This document shows positions 56,997 to 64,000 of a DNA stretch of 64,000 bases, piece by piece. The position numbers were made by a program, and so were the translations under genes. The notes under the pieces were generated by a model that was not told the DNA's origin, did not search any database, and saw only the letters and a program-made list of their open reading frames with translations. Origin of the DNA: Thermoanaerobacterium thermosaccharolyticum DSM 571 (GTDB taxonomy: Bacteria > Bacillota > Thermoanaerobacteria > Thermoanaerobacterales > Thermoanaerobacteraceae); contig NC_014410.1 of NCBI RefSeq assembly GCF_000145615.1, forward strand, positions 1,282,001 to 1,346,000, written 5' to 3'. Position 1 is the first letter of the stretch. Every line of letters begins with the position of its first letter.

Positions 56997-57521
56997 ATGG
57001 ATTTAAATGAGCCAACTAAAAATTCGAATACAATATTTTCTGGTAGAATAATAAATCTAAGGATTGATGATGTTGTATTACCAAATGGAAAAGTTGCAAA
57101 AAGAGAGATAGTGGAACATGGAGGTGGCGTTTCTATATTAGCTATTAATAAAGATGGTAAAATAATAATGGTGAAGCAATATAGGAAGCCTGCCGAAAAA
57201 GTGTTGTTAGAGATACCAGCAGGGAAATTAAATATTGGAGAAAAACCTGATGAATGTGCAAAAAGAGAACTGATGGAAGAAACAGGCTATATAGCGAAGG
57301 AACTAAAACATCTTTTTTCGTTTTATCCATCTCCAGGTTTTTCTACTGAGGTTTTGCATTTATATTTGGCAAATGATTTGGAAAAAGGTACGCCTCATAC
57401 AGATCCTGATGAATTTTTAAATGTTTATGAGTACAGCGTTGATGAAATAAAAGAAATGATTGAAAATGGTTTAATAGAAGATGCTAAAACACTTATAGCG
57501 CTGTTGTATTATATCAAATGA
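56997..57521 (+). CDS. nudF: NUDIX hydrolase, ADP-ribose pyrophosphatase type
   Basis: A 174-aa hydrolase. The Nudix box spans GKLNIGEKPDECAKRELMEE and the following TGY, preceded by EIPA. The form matches ADP-ribose pyrophosphatases that recycle ADP-ribose to AMP and ribose-5-phosphate. ATG 56997 follows AGAGGG. Confidence 0.9.
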   Translation: MDLNEPTKNSNTIFSGRIINLRIDDVVLPNGKVAKREIVEHGGGVSILAINKDGKIIMVKQYRKPAEKVLLEIPAGKLNIGEKPDECAKRELMEETGYIAKELKHLFSFYPSPGFSTEVLHLYLANDLEKGTPHTDPDEFLNVYEYSVDEIKEMIENGLIEDAKTLIALLYYIK

Positions 57522-57536
57522 AAAGAGGTATATAAA

Positions 57537-58697
57537 TTGTACTACAATGCTGATTTACATGTTCATTTGGGAAGAACGAAGAATGGAAAACCTGTAAAAA
57601 TTACTGCCTCACCTAGTTTGACAGTAGAAAATATATTTGAAAAATGCATAGAAAAGGGTATAGATATTGTAGGTATCGCGGATTGTGCAGTACCCGAGAT
57701 TTTAGAAGAGTTAGATGATTTGGCTAAAAATGATGTACTAAAACAGTTAGACGGGGGAGGGCTGATATACAAAGAAAAGATTGTTTTACAATTGGTATGT
57801 GAGATAGAGGTCGGTGGTGAGTTAAATGGTTCACCACATTTATTATGTTTCTTAAAAGACATTGAATCCATGAGAGCTTTTTCTAACATATTATCTAAGT
57901 ATATCAGCAATATAAACTTAAGTACACAGAAATGCAGGCTGAATAGCGTAGAAATATTAAAGATAGCAAAAGATTTCGATGGATTTGTTGTGCCTGCTCA
58001 TGTATTTACGCCGTATAAAAGTTATTATGGAAGTACGACTGATAGATTAAGTTATATCTTTGAAGAATATTATGATGAAGTCTTTGCTGTAGAACTTGGT
58101 TTAAGTTCTGATACATATTTAGCTGATATGCTTAGTGAATTAAGCTACAAAGTTTTTTTAAGCAATTCAGATGCTCATTCGCTGCAAAAAATAGGAAGAG
58201 AATTCAATGTTTTTGACTTATCATGTCCTAACTTTGAAAGCATAAAAATGATGCTTAAATCTAGAAGCGGTATCATAAGAAATTATGGTTTAAATCCTGC
58301 ATTGGGTAAATATCACAGGACATTTTGCCTTGACTGCTGTAAGATTTCGAACACAAATCCTCCTATTCATAAGTGTGCGTATTGCAACAGTGAAAATGTA
58401 GTATTTGGTGTTTTAGATAGAATATATGAAATAAAAGATCAAAAAATGTCGCATCCTACTTTTAGACCGGAATATATCTATCAAATTCCATTAGAATTTA
58501 TACCTGGTATTGGTTCTATAACAATGAAAAAGCTTTTTAACGAAGTTGGAAGTGAGATATATATTTTACATGAAGCACCTTTTGAGCAATTAAAAGAATG
58601 TATAGGTGAAAAATTGGCAAAGAATATTATAGATGCAAGATATGGAAATATAAAAGTAAAAGCAGGTGGTGGCGGCATTTATGGTAAAATAATTTGA
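57537..58697 (+). CDS. Endonuclease Q family protein (PHP domain)
   Basis: A 386-aa protein. The PHP domain starts YNADLHVHLGRTKNG with metal ligands HVH, followed by VPAHVF and SNSDAHSL. A zinc finger is formed by CLDCC and CAYC (about residues 262-286), and a C-terminal HhH-like segment (IPGIGSITMKKLF) follows. EndoQ cuts 5' of deaminated bases (hypoxanthine, uracil, xanthine) and abasic sites, useful in a thermophile. TTG start 57537. Confidence 0.88.
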   Translation: MYYNADLHVHLGRTKNGKPVKITASPSLTVENIFEKCIEKGIDIVGIADCAVPEILEELDDLAKNDVLKQLDGGGLIYKEKIVLQLVCEIEVGGELNGSPHLLCFLKDIESMRAFSNILSKYISNINLSTQKCRLNSVEILKIAKDFDGFVVPAHVFTPYKSYYGSTTDRLSYIFEEYYDEVFAVELGLSSDTYLADMLSELSYKVFLSNSDAHSLQKIGREFNVFDLSCPNFESIKMMLKSRSGIIRNYGLNPALGKYHRTFCLDCCKISNTNPPIHKCAYCNSENVVFGVLDRIYEIKDQKMSHPTFRPEYIYQIPLEFIPGIGSITMKKLFNEVGSEIYILHEAPFEQLKECIGEKLAKNIIDARYGNIKVKAGGGGIYGKII

Positions 58698-58765
58698 GCT
58701 AGTCATATTGTCCTTCTTCCAAGCATAAATTTAAATATAATTTAAGGCAGGAGGAGGACATTGCC

Positions 58766-59392
58766 TTGCAGGTTTTAAAAGAAAAAATTTCTAAACATAT
58801 AAAAGATAATTCTATACTATATATAATTATTTTAATGTCTTTTATGATTGGAATAGCGTCTGGCTCTTTTACAATAAATACATTAAATGATATACAGAAA
58901 GAAAATATGATGAAATATATAGATAATTTTTATGTAATAATCAGTCAAATGAAAATAATTCCTATTGAAGTATTTAAACAATCTGTATTAAATAATTTTG
59001 AAACAACTTTTGTGCTTTGGTTACTTGGTGCTACGATTATTGGAATTCCTTTTATATTTCTCGTTGTTGGAATCAGAGGATTTTTATTAGGGTTTTCTAT
59101 TGGTTTTTTAATTAACCAGTTTAAATACAAAGGTATTATATTTACCTTAATTGCCATATTACCACAAAATATTTTAGTTTTAATTTCATTATTTTTTATT
59201 TCAGCAACCTGTATAAATTTTTCTATGTATATATTAAAAAACCGAAGGTTTAATGTTAATGACTTATTCTCTCAATTTGTCACGTATACACTCATAATAT
59301 ATTCTGCTTTTTCATTGATGATAGTAGGTGGTGTATTTGAAGCTTATATAACACCAAATATTTTATATTTATTAAAAAATATTATTCAATAA
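58766..59392 (+). CDS. spoIIM: Stage II sporulation protein M
   Basis: A 208-aa polytopic membrane protein with five hydrophobic segments; SpoIIM belongs to the DMP complex that dissolves septal peptidoglycan during engulfment. GIASGSFTINTL and NFETTFVLWLLGATIIGIPF are family-like. TTG 58766 follows GGAGGAGG. It stands before a XerD-like gene as spoIIM stands near ripX in B. subtilis. Confidence 0.93.
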   Translation: MQVLKEKISKHIKDNSILYIIILMSFMIGIASGSFTINTLNDIQKENMMKYIDNFYVIISQMKIIPIEVFKQSVLNNFETTFVLWLLGATIIGIPFIFLVVGIRGFLLGFSIGFLINQFKYKGIIFTLIAILPQNILVLISLFFISATCINFSMYILKNRRFNVNDLFSQFVTYTLIIYSAFSLMIVGGVFEAYITPNILYLLKNIIQ

Positions 59393-59396
59393 AGAT

Positions 59397-59425
59397 GAAG
59401 GAAAATTAAAAGTTTTGTTGAATAT
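59397..59425 (+). promoter_or_regulatory. Sigma-H-type promoter for the XerD-like gene
   Basis: GAAGGAAAA (59397-59405) and GTTGAATAT (59417-59425) with an 11-nt spacer fit RnAGGAWWW / RnnGAATWW. It starts right after the spoIIM stop. Confidence 0.7.
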
Positions 59426-59457
59426 TTATTATATCAAATATAATAGGGGTAATGTTG

Positions 59458-60324
59458 ATGGTAAGTGTTGTACAAGCTTTTATTGATTATCTTAAAAACG
59501 ATAAAAAGTTAAGCGATAATACTGTAGATTCATACAAAAGAGATATTATACAATTCTTAGAGTATTTAGAAAAAATTAATATTGGATGTTTTGAAGTTAA
59601 AAAGGCTACGATTATTAATTATATGAATTTGTTAAAACATAAGAACAGATCACAAGCGACTATCTCAAGACATCTTTCATCTATAAAATCATTTTATCAA
59701 TATTTATTCATGAATAGATTAATTGATGAAGAACCTGCATATACTTTAGATGCACCGAAAATAGAAAGAAAAGTTCCTGTAACATTGTCTATTGATCAAG
59801 TTGATAAATTATTATCATATGAATTTGAGAAAAGCGAAAAAGGTTTAAGAGATAAAGCAATAATAGAAGTTCTATATGCAACAGGTCTAAAAGTATCAGA
59901 ATTAATATCACTGCGCATAGATGATGTTAATCTTAATTATGGTTACATATATTGCAAAAGTGCAAAAGAAAGATTTATACCAATTGGCGAATCTGCAGTA
60001 GATGCACTTCAAAATTATATGTCTGTAAGGAAAAATATTAAAAATAATGACCATCTCTTCTTAAATATGAGAGGTGAGGCACTAACTCGCCAGGGGTGTT
60101 GGAAAATTATAAAAGAGTACACAGATATAGTAAATCCGGGGTTTGATATAACTCCTAGCATACTGAGAAGATCTTTTGCCAAGCATTTGTTGGAAAATGG
60201 GGCGGATATAAGAAGTGTACAAGAAATGCTTGGATATAAATCTGTCAATTCAAATGAATTAATATCATTAATTTCAAAATCAAAGATTAAAGAAGTATAC
60301 AAAAAGTCACATCCGCGTGCATAA
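59458..60324 (+). CDS. XerD-like tyrosine recombinase homologue lacking catalytic residues
   Basis: A 288-aa protein aligning along its full length with XerD/RipX, including the SAM-like N-terminal domain (SDNTVDSYKRDIIQFLEYL) and the HPRA C-terminus. Active-site positions are altered: the first Arg is Lys145 (ATGLKVSEL), the HxxR His is Ser234 (SILR, with Arg237 kept), the later His is Tyr260 (MLGYKS), and the nucleophilic Tyr is Ile269. Lys167 is kept. Strand exchange is not expected. The frame is intact and has its own sigma-H promoter between spoIIM and dacF, so it looks like a maintained pseudo-enzyme. ATG 59458 is 8 nt from AGGGG. Confidence 0.85.
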   Translation: MVSVVQAFIDYLKNDKKLSDNTVDSYKRDIIQFLEYLEKINIGCFEVKKATIINYMNLLKHKNRSQATISRHLSSIKSFYQYLFMNRLIDEEPAYTLDAPKIERKVPVTLSIDQVDKLLSYEFEKSEKGLRDKAIIEVLYATGLKVSELISLRIDDVNLNYGYIYCKSAKERFIPIGESAVDALQNYMSVRKNIKNNDHLFLNMRGEALTRQGCWKIIKEYTDIVNPGFDITPSILRRSFAKHLLENGADIRSVQEMLGYKSVNSNELISLISKSKIKEVYKKSHPRA

Positions 60325-60340
60325 AAATTTCAGAATAATT

Positions 60341-60378
60341 ATCCCTCCTTAAGATAAAATAATTTTAAGAGGAGGGAT
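60341..60378 (+). promoter_or_regulatory. Hairpin covering the dacF ribosome binding site
   Basis: ATCCCTCCT (60341-60349) pairs over 9 bp with AGGAGGGAT (60370-60378), which holds the dacF ribosome binding site 3 nt before the ATG at 60382. No T run follows, so it is not a terminator. It should lower translation unless opened or if transcription starts inside it. Confidence 0.6.
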
Positions 60379-60381
60379 ACA

Positions 60382-61527
60382 ATGCTGAAAAAGATAATTT
60401 CATTTATCTTGATATTTACATTGATTTATACAATAATAACAGAAGATATTGCATATGCTGATAATTTTGATCTTAAATCTAAGTCAGCCATTCTTATGGA
60501 TGCAAGTACGGGAAAAGTATTGTATGAGAAAAATAGCCATGAAGAATTACCTCCTGCAAGTGTTACTAAAGTAATGACAATGCTTTTAGTGATGGAGGCA
60601 TTAGATTCTGGCAAAATTAAGACTACTGACAAAGTTGTAACAAGCGAGCATGCTTTTGACATGGGAGGAACACAAATATACTTAGAAGTCGGTGAAGAAA
60701 TGACAGTAGACGATTTATTAAAGTCTGTCGCTATGAATTCGGCTAATGATGCTTCAGTAGCATTGGCAGAGTATATCTCTGGCAGTGAAGAAAAGTTTGT
60801 AGAAGAGATGAATAAACGTGCAAAAGAACTTGGAGCAAAAAATACTAATTTCAAAAACGCTTCAGGGCTACCTGAAAAGGATCATTATACTTCTGTTTAT
60901 GATATTGCATTAATTTCAAGAGAACTTGTTAAACATAAAGGAATATTTAAATATTTGACAGATAAAATAGATTCAGTTAGAAATGGAAAATTTAGTTTAG
61001 CAAATACTAACAAGCTATTGTGGAGATATCAGGGAGCTGATGGAATAAAAACTGGTTCTACTTCAGAAGCTTTGTATTGTTTATCTGCAACAGCAAAAAG
61101 AGGAGATACTCGATTTATAGCAGTAATATTCGGCGCACCAGATTCTAATACAAGATTCAAAGAAGCTTCAAAGCTTTTAGATTATGGATTTGCGAACTTT
61201 GAAACGAAAAAAGTAGTTGAAGCAGGAAAAATTTATGGTACAGTAAAAGTATTAAAAGGAGAACAAGATTATATAAATGCAGTTGCTAATACTGATGAAT
61301 ATGTCTTGTTGAAGAAAGGGGAAGCTAAAAATATAAAACAGGAAATTATCATAAATAAATATGTAGAAGCTCCAATTAAAGTCGGTGCTAAAATCGGAAC
61401 AATTAAAATCTACGATGGAAATAATCTGATTAAAACTGTGTCTTTGACTTCTAATCAAAATGTTAAAAAATCGAATATATTTGATAATTTGAGAAAAGTT
61501 TATAAATCATGGATTGAAAAAAACTAA
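60382..61527 (+). CDS. dacF: D-alanyl-D-alanine carboxypeptidase DacF
   Basis: A 381-aa class C low-molecular-weight PBP with a signal peptide (about residues 1-26). Motifs: S60-x-x-K63 in PASVTK, SAND (SxN) and KTGST. A C-terminal PBP5-like beta domain and an amphipathic tail anchor it to the membrane. It trims pentapeptides, in B. subtilis within the forespore for spore cortex structure. It precedes the spoIIA genes as in Bacillus. Confidence 0.94.
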   Translation: MLKKIISFILIFTLIYTIITEDIAYADNFDLKSKSAILMDASTGKVLYEKNSHEELPPASVTKVMTMLLVMEALDSGKIKTTDKVVTSEHAFDMGGTQIYLEVGEEMTVDDLLKSVAMNSANDASVALAEYISGSEEKFVEEMNKRAKELGAKNTNFKNASGLPEKDHYTSVYDIALISRELVKHKGIFKYLTDKIDSVRNGKFSLANTNKLLWRYQGADGIKTGSTSEALYCLSATAKRGDTRFIAVIFGAPDSNTRFKEASKLLDYGFANFETKKVVEAGKIYGTVKVLKGEQDYINAVANTDEYVLLKKGEAKNIKQEIIINKYVEAPIKVGAKIGTIKIYDGNNLIKTVSLTSNQNVKKSNIFDNLRKVYKSWIEKN

Positions 61528-61553
61528 AAGCTTATTCGCTTTTAGTTTTTTTT
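61517..61553 (+). terminator. Strong terminator between dacF and spoIIAA
   Basis: AAAACTAAAAGC pairs over 12 bp with GCTTTTAGTTTT around a TTATTC loop, followed by TTTT. It overlaps the dacF stop codon, so spoIIA should depend on its own promoter. Confidence 0.88.
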
Positions 61554-61556
61554 GTA

Positions 61557-61578
61557 TGTTATATAGAAAAATATAACA
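61557..61578. promoter_or_regulatory. Palindrome immediately upstream of the spoIIA sigma-H promoter
   Basis: TGTTATAT (61557-61564) and ATATAACA (61571-61578) form perfect 8-bp arms around AGAAAA, ending 5 nt before the -35 box. Possible operator. It does not contain an exact Spo0A box. Confidence 0.45.
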
Positions 61579-61583
61579 AAAAA

Positions 61584-61612
61584 GGAGGATATTGAGCTGT
61601 TATGTAGAATAT
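61584..61612 (+). promoter_or_regulatory. Sigma-H promoter of the spoIIA operon
   Basis: GGAGGATAT (61584-61592) and GTAGAATAT (61604-61612) with an 11-nt spacer match RnAGGAWWW / RnnGAATWW. The spoIIA operon is a classical sigma-H/Spo0A target, so this site is a positive control for the other three. Confidence 0.8.
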
Positions 61613-61632
61613 ATATAAATGGAGGGATAAAA

Positions 61633-61977
61633 ATGGATATAAATTTTATGAAAAAAAATGATATCTTAATAGCTAAAGTAAAAGGAGAATTAGATCATCA
61701 CACCTCAGATATTTTTAAAGAATCTATAAACAACGAATATCAAAAAGGCTATAAAAATATTATACTAGATTTAAAAGATTTAAATTTCATGGACAGCTCA
61801 GGCATAGGTATGATTCTTGGAAGGTATAAGATGGTAAAAGATAAGCATGGTACATTAGCAATTGTAGGAGCTAATTCACAACTTTTCAAAGTTATAGAGT
61901 TGTCTGGAATTTTAAGAGTTATAAACTGTTACAAATCAATAGAAGAGGCTATTAATAGCATGCAAAGGGGGATATAA
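61633..61977 (+). CDS. spoIIAA: Anti-sigma F factor antagonist SpoIIAA
   Basis: A 114-aa STAS-domain protein. Unphosphorylated SpoIIAA frees sigma-F from SpoIIAB. The phosphorylation site is Ser56 in MDSSGIGMILGRY. ATG 61633 follows GGAGGGAT. Confidence 0.97.
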   Translation: MDINFMKKNDILIAKVKGELDHHTSDIFKESINNEYQKGYKNIILDLKDLNFMDSSGIGMILGRYKMVKDKHGTLAIVGANSQLFKVIELSGILRVINCYKSIEEAINSMQRGI

Positions 61978-62409
61978 ATGAGCTATTCAAATAAAATGGA
62001 ATTGAAATTTTTAAGCAAGTCACAAAATGAATCTTTTGCACGAACAGTTGTCGCTGCTTTCGCTGCTCAGTTGGATCCTACAATTGAAGAAATTGCAGAT
62101 ATTAAAACGGCTGTTTCTGAAGCTGTGACAAATTGCATAATTCATGGATATGAAAATAAGATAGATTATATAATTTTAAAAGCGGAGATAGAAGGCAACA
62201 AATTAATAGTAGAAGTTATTGACAATGGAGTTGGAATAGAAGATATTGAAAAAGCCATGGAGCCTTTATATACAACGAAACCTGACGAAGATAGATCGGG
62301 AATGGGTTTTACAGTTATGCAGACATTTATGGATGAATTAGAAGTTGAGTCGGAAAAAGGCAAAGGTACCAGAGTTAAAATGGTTAAATACATCAATACA
62401 AATAAATGA
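61978..62409 (+). CDS. spoIIAB: Anti-sigma F factor SpoIIAB
   Basis: A 143-aa GHKL kinase that binds sigma-F and phosphorylates SpoIIAA. The N box is in [15 protein letters not shown], the G1 box in [12 protein letters not shown], and the G2 region in [14 protein letters not shown]. It begins directly after the spoIIAA stop. Confidence 0.97.
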   Translation: MSYSNKMELKFLSKSQNESFARTVVAAFAAQLDPTIEEIADIKTAVSEAVTNCIIHGYENKIDYIILKAEIEGNKLIVEVIDNGVGIEDIEKAMEPLYTTKPDEDRSGMGFTVMQTFMDELEVESEKGKGTRVKMVKYINTNK

Positions 62410-62418
62410 GGTGCTGCT

Positions 62419-63162
62419 ATGATAGAAAAAGATAGTGAAAGGAATGAAGATGTAAATGAACTTATAAGAAAATCTAAAAATAATGATAAATTGTCGCTGG
62501 AAAAGTTGCTAAAGGAAAATAGTGGTCTTATTTGGAGTATTGTAAAAAAGTTTTCTAATAGGGGATATGAAGCAGAAGACCTCTATCAAATTGGGTGTAT
62601 AGGATTTGTTAAAGCTATAAATAAATTTGATGAGTCATATAATGTAAAACTGTCTACGTATGCAGTTCCCATTATACTAGGCGAAATTAAAAGATTTTTA
62701 AGAGATGATGGTCTTATAAAAGTGAGTCGGTCATTGAAAGAGCTGTCGAATAAAGCTTATTATATAAAAGATGAATTAGAAAAAGAATTAAATAGAGAAC
62801 CAACTATTCAAGAAATTGCATCAAAACTTAATGTATCAGCCGAAGAAATTGCGATGGCATTTGAATCAACAGCAACTGCTGAATACCTGTATGACAATTC
62901 ACAGCACAGCGAAGATGATAACATGCTTTTAATAGAGAAAATAGGCAGCGAAGATAATGAGTATGATATTGAAGACAAACTTGCACTGAGAATGGTTCTT
63001 AAAAAATTAGATTCAAGAGAAAGACAGATTATAGTTCTGAGATATTTTAAAGATATGACGCAAACTGAGGTGTCAAAGATTCTTGGAATATCGCAGGTGC
63101 AAGTATCAAGAATTGAAAAAAAAGTGTTAAAAAAATTAAAAGAACAACTTCAAGAAGTGTAA
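62419..63162 (+). CDS. sigF: RNA polymerase sporulation sigma factor SigF
   Basis: The 247-aa first forespore sigma factor. It has region 2 (IWSIVKKFSNRGYEAEDLYQIG), region 3 (LSNKAYYIKDELEKELNREPT) and region 4 (MTQTEVSKILGISQVQVSRIE). ATG 62419 follows GAGGTG. The spoIIAA-AB-sigF order is canonical. Confidence 0.97.
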   Translation: MIEKDSERNEDVNELIRKSKNNDKLSLEKLLKENSGLIWSIVKKFSNRGYEAEDLYQIGCIGFVKAINKFDESYNVKLSTYAVPIILGEIKRFLRDDGLIKVSRSLKELSNKAYYIKDELEKELNREPTIQEIASKLNVSAEEIAMAFESTATAEYLYDNSQHSEDDNMLLIEKIGSEDNEYDIEDKLALRMVLKKLDSRERQIIVLRYFKDMTQTEVSKILGISQVQVSRIEKKVLKKLKEQLQEV

Positions 63163-63183
63163 AATGTGTTACACTTCTTTTTT
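63154..63183 (+). terminator. Intrinsic terminator after sigF
   Basis: GAAGTGTAA (63154-63162) pairs over 9 bp with TTACACTTC (63169-63177), followed by TTTTTT. The 5' arm includes the sigF stop codon. Confidence 0.88.
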
Positions 63184-63213
63184 GTATTAAAAAATATATA
63201 TTTTCACATAATA
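63184..63213 (+). promoter_or_regulatory. Candidate sigma-G promoter for the spoVA unit
   Basis: GTATT (63184-63188) and CATAATA (63207-63213) with an 18-nt spacer resemble the sigma-G pattern GHATR / CATNNTA, with one mismatch in the -35. spoVA is under sigma-G in B. subtilis. Confidence 0.5.
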
Positions 63214-63235
63214 TTATTGTGTTGAGGTGTTACAA

Positions 63236-63373
63236 ATGAAGAAGTTCATAATAATAATTTCTATTGTTTTTTTAACACTATCTGCAATTTACTTTTTAAA
63301 ATATAATACAACAAAAAAAGTACCTGATAGTGCAATATTAGTTTATTTAAAGGAGGAATTAAAATGGCTGTAG
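63236..63373 (+). CDS. Small single-pass membrane protein (45 aa)
   Basis: ATG 63236 follows GAGGTG and opens 45 codons ending TAG at 63371-63373. The product starts MKKFIIIISIVFLTLSAIYF, a clear transmembrane helix or signal anchor, then a short polar tail. It lies between sigF and dodecin and overlaps the dodecin start by 10 nt; its last codons contain the dodecin ribosome binding site (AAAGGAGG). No family recognised. Confidence 0.6.
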   Translation: MKKFIIIISIVFLTLSAIYFLKYNTTKKVPDSAILVYLKEELKWL

Positions 63374-63567
63374 TAAAAATCTTAAATGTAGTTGGAGATT
63401 CAACAAAAAGTTGGGATGATGCTATACAAAATGCAGTTGCAGAGGCGGCAAAGACGGTTGACAATATTTCAGGAATAGAAGTGTTAAACCAAACTGCCAA
63501 TGTAAAGAATGGCAAAATTGTTGAATATAAAGCTAATATACAAATAGCATTTAGAGTGGATAGATAA
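63364..63567 (+). CDS. Dodecin family protein
   Basis: A 67-aa flavin-binding dodecamer subunit. The family core VVKILNVVGDSTKSWDDAIQ, NAVAEAAKTVDNISGIEVL and EYKANIQIAFRVDR is complete, including the Trp that stacks on flavin. Dodecins store or buffer flavins or CoA. Its position between sigF and spoVAC, behind a sigma-G-like promoter, suggests forespore expression. Confidence 0.92.
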   Translation: MAVVKILNVVGDSTKSWDDAIQNAVAEAAKTVDNISGIEVLNQTANVKNGKIVEYKANIQIAFRVDR

Positions 63568-63570
63568 ATA

Positions 63571-63595
63571 GTGGGCAACCATAGAAGGTGCCCAC
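63571..63595 (+). other. Stem-loop between dodecin and spoVAC
   Basis: GTGGGC-A-ACC (63571-63580) pairs with GGT-GCCCAC (63587-63595), about 9 bp with one bulge, no T run. The ribosome binding site of spoVAC (GGAGGTG) follows at once. Confidence 0.5.
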
Positions 63596-63612
63596 TAAAT
63601 GGAGGTGTAGCA

Positions 63613-64000
63613 ATGGAGAAGGATGTTAAAAAACAACAGGAATACAAAGATATTGCCCAGAAATATGAACCTAAGCCAACATTGATAAAAAATATTATAT
63701 GGGCTTTTGTTGTAGGGGGATTAATATGTGACATTGGGCAATTTTTTCTCAATTTGTTTGTCTCACGTGGCATGAGCCCTGAACAAGCAGGTACTCCTGT
63801 TGCAATCATAATGGTTTTTTTAGGTTCATTTTTAACTGGAATAGGCATTTACGACGATATTGGGCGCTTTGCAGGTGCAGGTTCAGTTGTGCCTATAACA
63901 GGCTTTGCAAATTCAATTGTTGCGCCAGCGATGGAGTTTAAAAGAGAAGGCTACGTGTTTGGCGTTGCTTCTAGGATGTTTAATATAGCTGGACCAGTAA
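63613..64000 (+). CDS. spoVAC: Stage V sporulation protein AC, 3'-partial
   Basis: The frame starts at ATG 63613 behind GGAGGTG and runs off the right edge (at least 129 aa). It begins MEKDVKKQQEYKDIAQKYEP and shows PTLIKNIIWAFVVGGLICDIG, a second helix around IIMVFLGSFLTGIGIYDDIG, and AGAGSVVPITGFANSIVAPA. That matches SpoVAC, the mechanosensitive channel-forming part of the SpoVA complex that moves dipicolinic acid into spores. Expect spoVAD and spoVAE next. Confidence 0.93.
   Translation, partial: MEKDVKKQQEYKDIAQKYEPKPTLIKNIIWAFVVGGLICDIGQFFLNLFVSRGMSPEQAGTPVAIIMVFLGSFLTGIGIYDDIGRFAGAGSVVPITGFANSIVAPAMEFKREGYVFGVASRMFNIAGPV

Noticed and set aside
59458-60324. XerD-like gene as a phage or transposon integrase
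   Set aside because: No att-like repeats, phage genes or base-composition shift; it lacks the catalytic Tyr and sits in a conserved sporulation locus.
46600-61633. Exact Spo0A boxes (TGTCGAA) at the four sigma-H promoters
   Set aside because: No exact box found in the four leaders; only TGTAGAA overlaps in three -10 regions, which is equally explained by the sigma-H consensus.
63261-63848. 195-codon minus-strand frame opposite dodecin and spoVAC
   Set aside because: Antisense to two clear genes with typical codon usage; a frame shadow with no ribosome binding site.

Overview
The window is a low-GC, AT-rich chromosome segment from a Gram-positive, endospore-forming anaerobe. The gene set (spoIIIA operon, spo0A, spoIVB, spoIIM, spoIIA operon, sigK, spoVAC), the Clostridia-type order and the OLE RNA/OapA pair fit a thermophilic member of Thermoanaerobacterales, most like Thermoanaerobacterium. 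That genus call is inference from gene content, not from a database search. Almost every gene is on the + strand. I see no rRNA, tRNA, CRISPR array, insertion sequence or prophage. Nearly everything looks like vertically inherited core chromosome.

Layout. 1-5.5 kb: PRC-barrel fragment, a small protein, an AI-2E/PerM-type permease, then alaS-ireB-ruvX-DUF1292. 5.5-8.5 kb: a Fur-family regulator, then RNase J with a YlbF-family partner. 8.6-11.5 kb: mltG with the tRNA wobble-uridine pair trmR and trhP. 11.5-16.9 kb: a class B PBP, an uninterrupted sigK, glutamate dehydrogenase, yqeG and aroE. 17-27 kb: a complete Gram-positive type IV pilus operon (pilB, pilT, pilC, pilA, pilD, four minor-pilin genes, comFB, pilM, pilN, pilO), preceded by a c-di-GMP-II riboswitch. 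27-32.6 kb: aroK, proB, proA, aroQ, an M24 peptidase, efp and a CD1247-like protein. 32.7-37.8 kb: spoIIIAA-AH. 37.8-49.7 kb: Asp23/AmaP/DUF2273, nusB, folD, xseAB, ispA, the OLE non-coding RNA, oapA, dxs, tlyA, nadK, argR and recN. 49.8-56.9 kb: spoIVB and spo0A, then a SteA-SteB-GT2-phosphoglycosyltransferase-DUF3866 envelope cluster. 57-64 kb: NUDIX hydrolase, endonuclease Q, spoIIM, a XerD-like protein, dacF, spoIIAA-AB-sigF, a small membrane protein, dodecin, and spoVAC cut by the window edge.

Four signals stand out. (1) OLE RNA, about 575 nt with its own strong promoter, sits between ispA and oapA. (2) The pilus operon has three separate candidate cyclic-dinucleotide sensors: the riboswitch leader, the MshEN domain of PilB, and ComFB. 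(3) The XerD homologue at the spoIIM-dacF junction has lost the catalytic tyrosine and three other active-site residues, yet is intact and has its own sigma-H-type promoter. (4) Four near-identical sigma-H promoters, all with 11-nt spacing, precede nadK, spo0A, the XerD-like gene and spoIIAA, so much of the window reads as a sporulation-entry regulon. Several hairpins also contain ribosome binding sites (class B PBP, dacF), which suggests RNA-level control.
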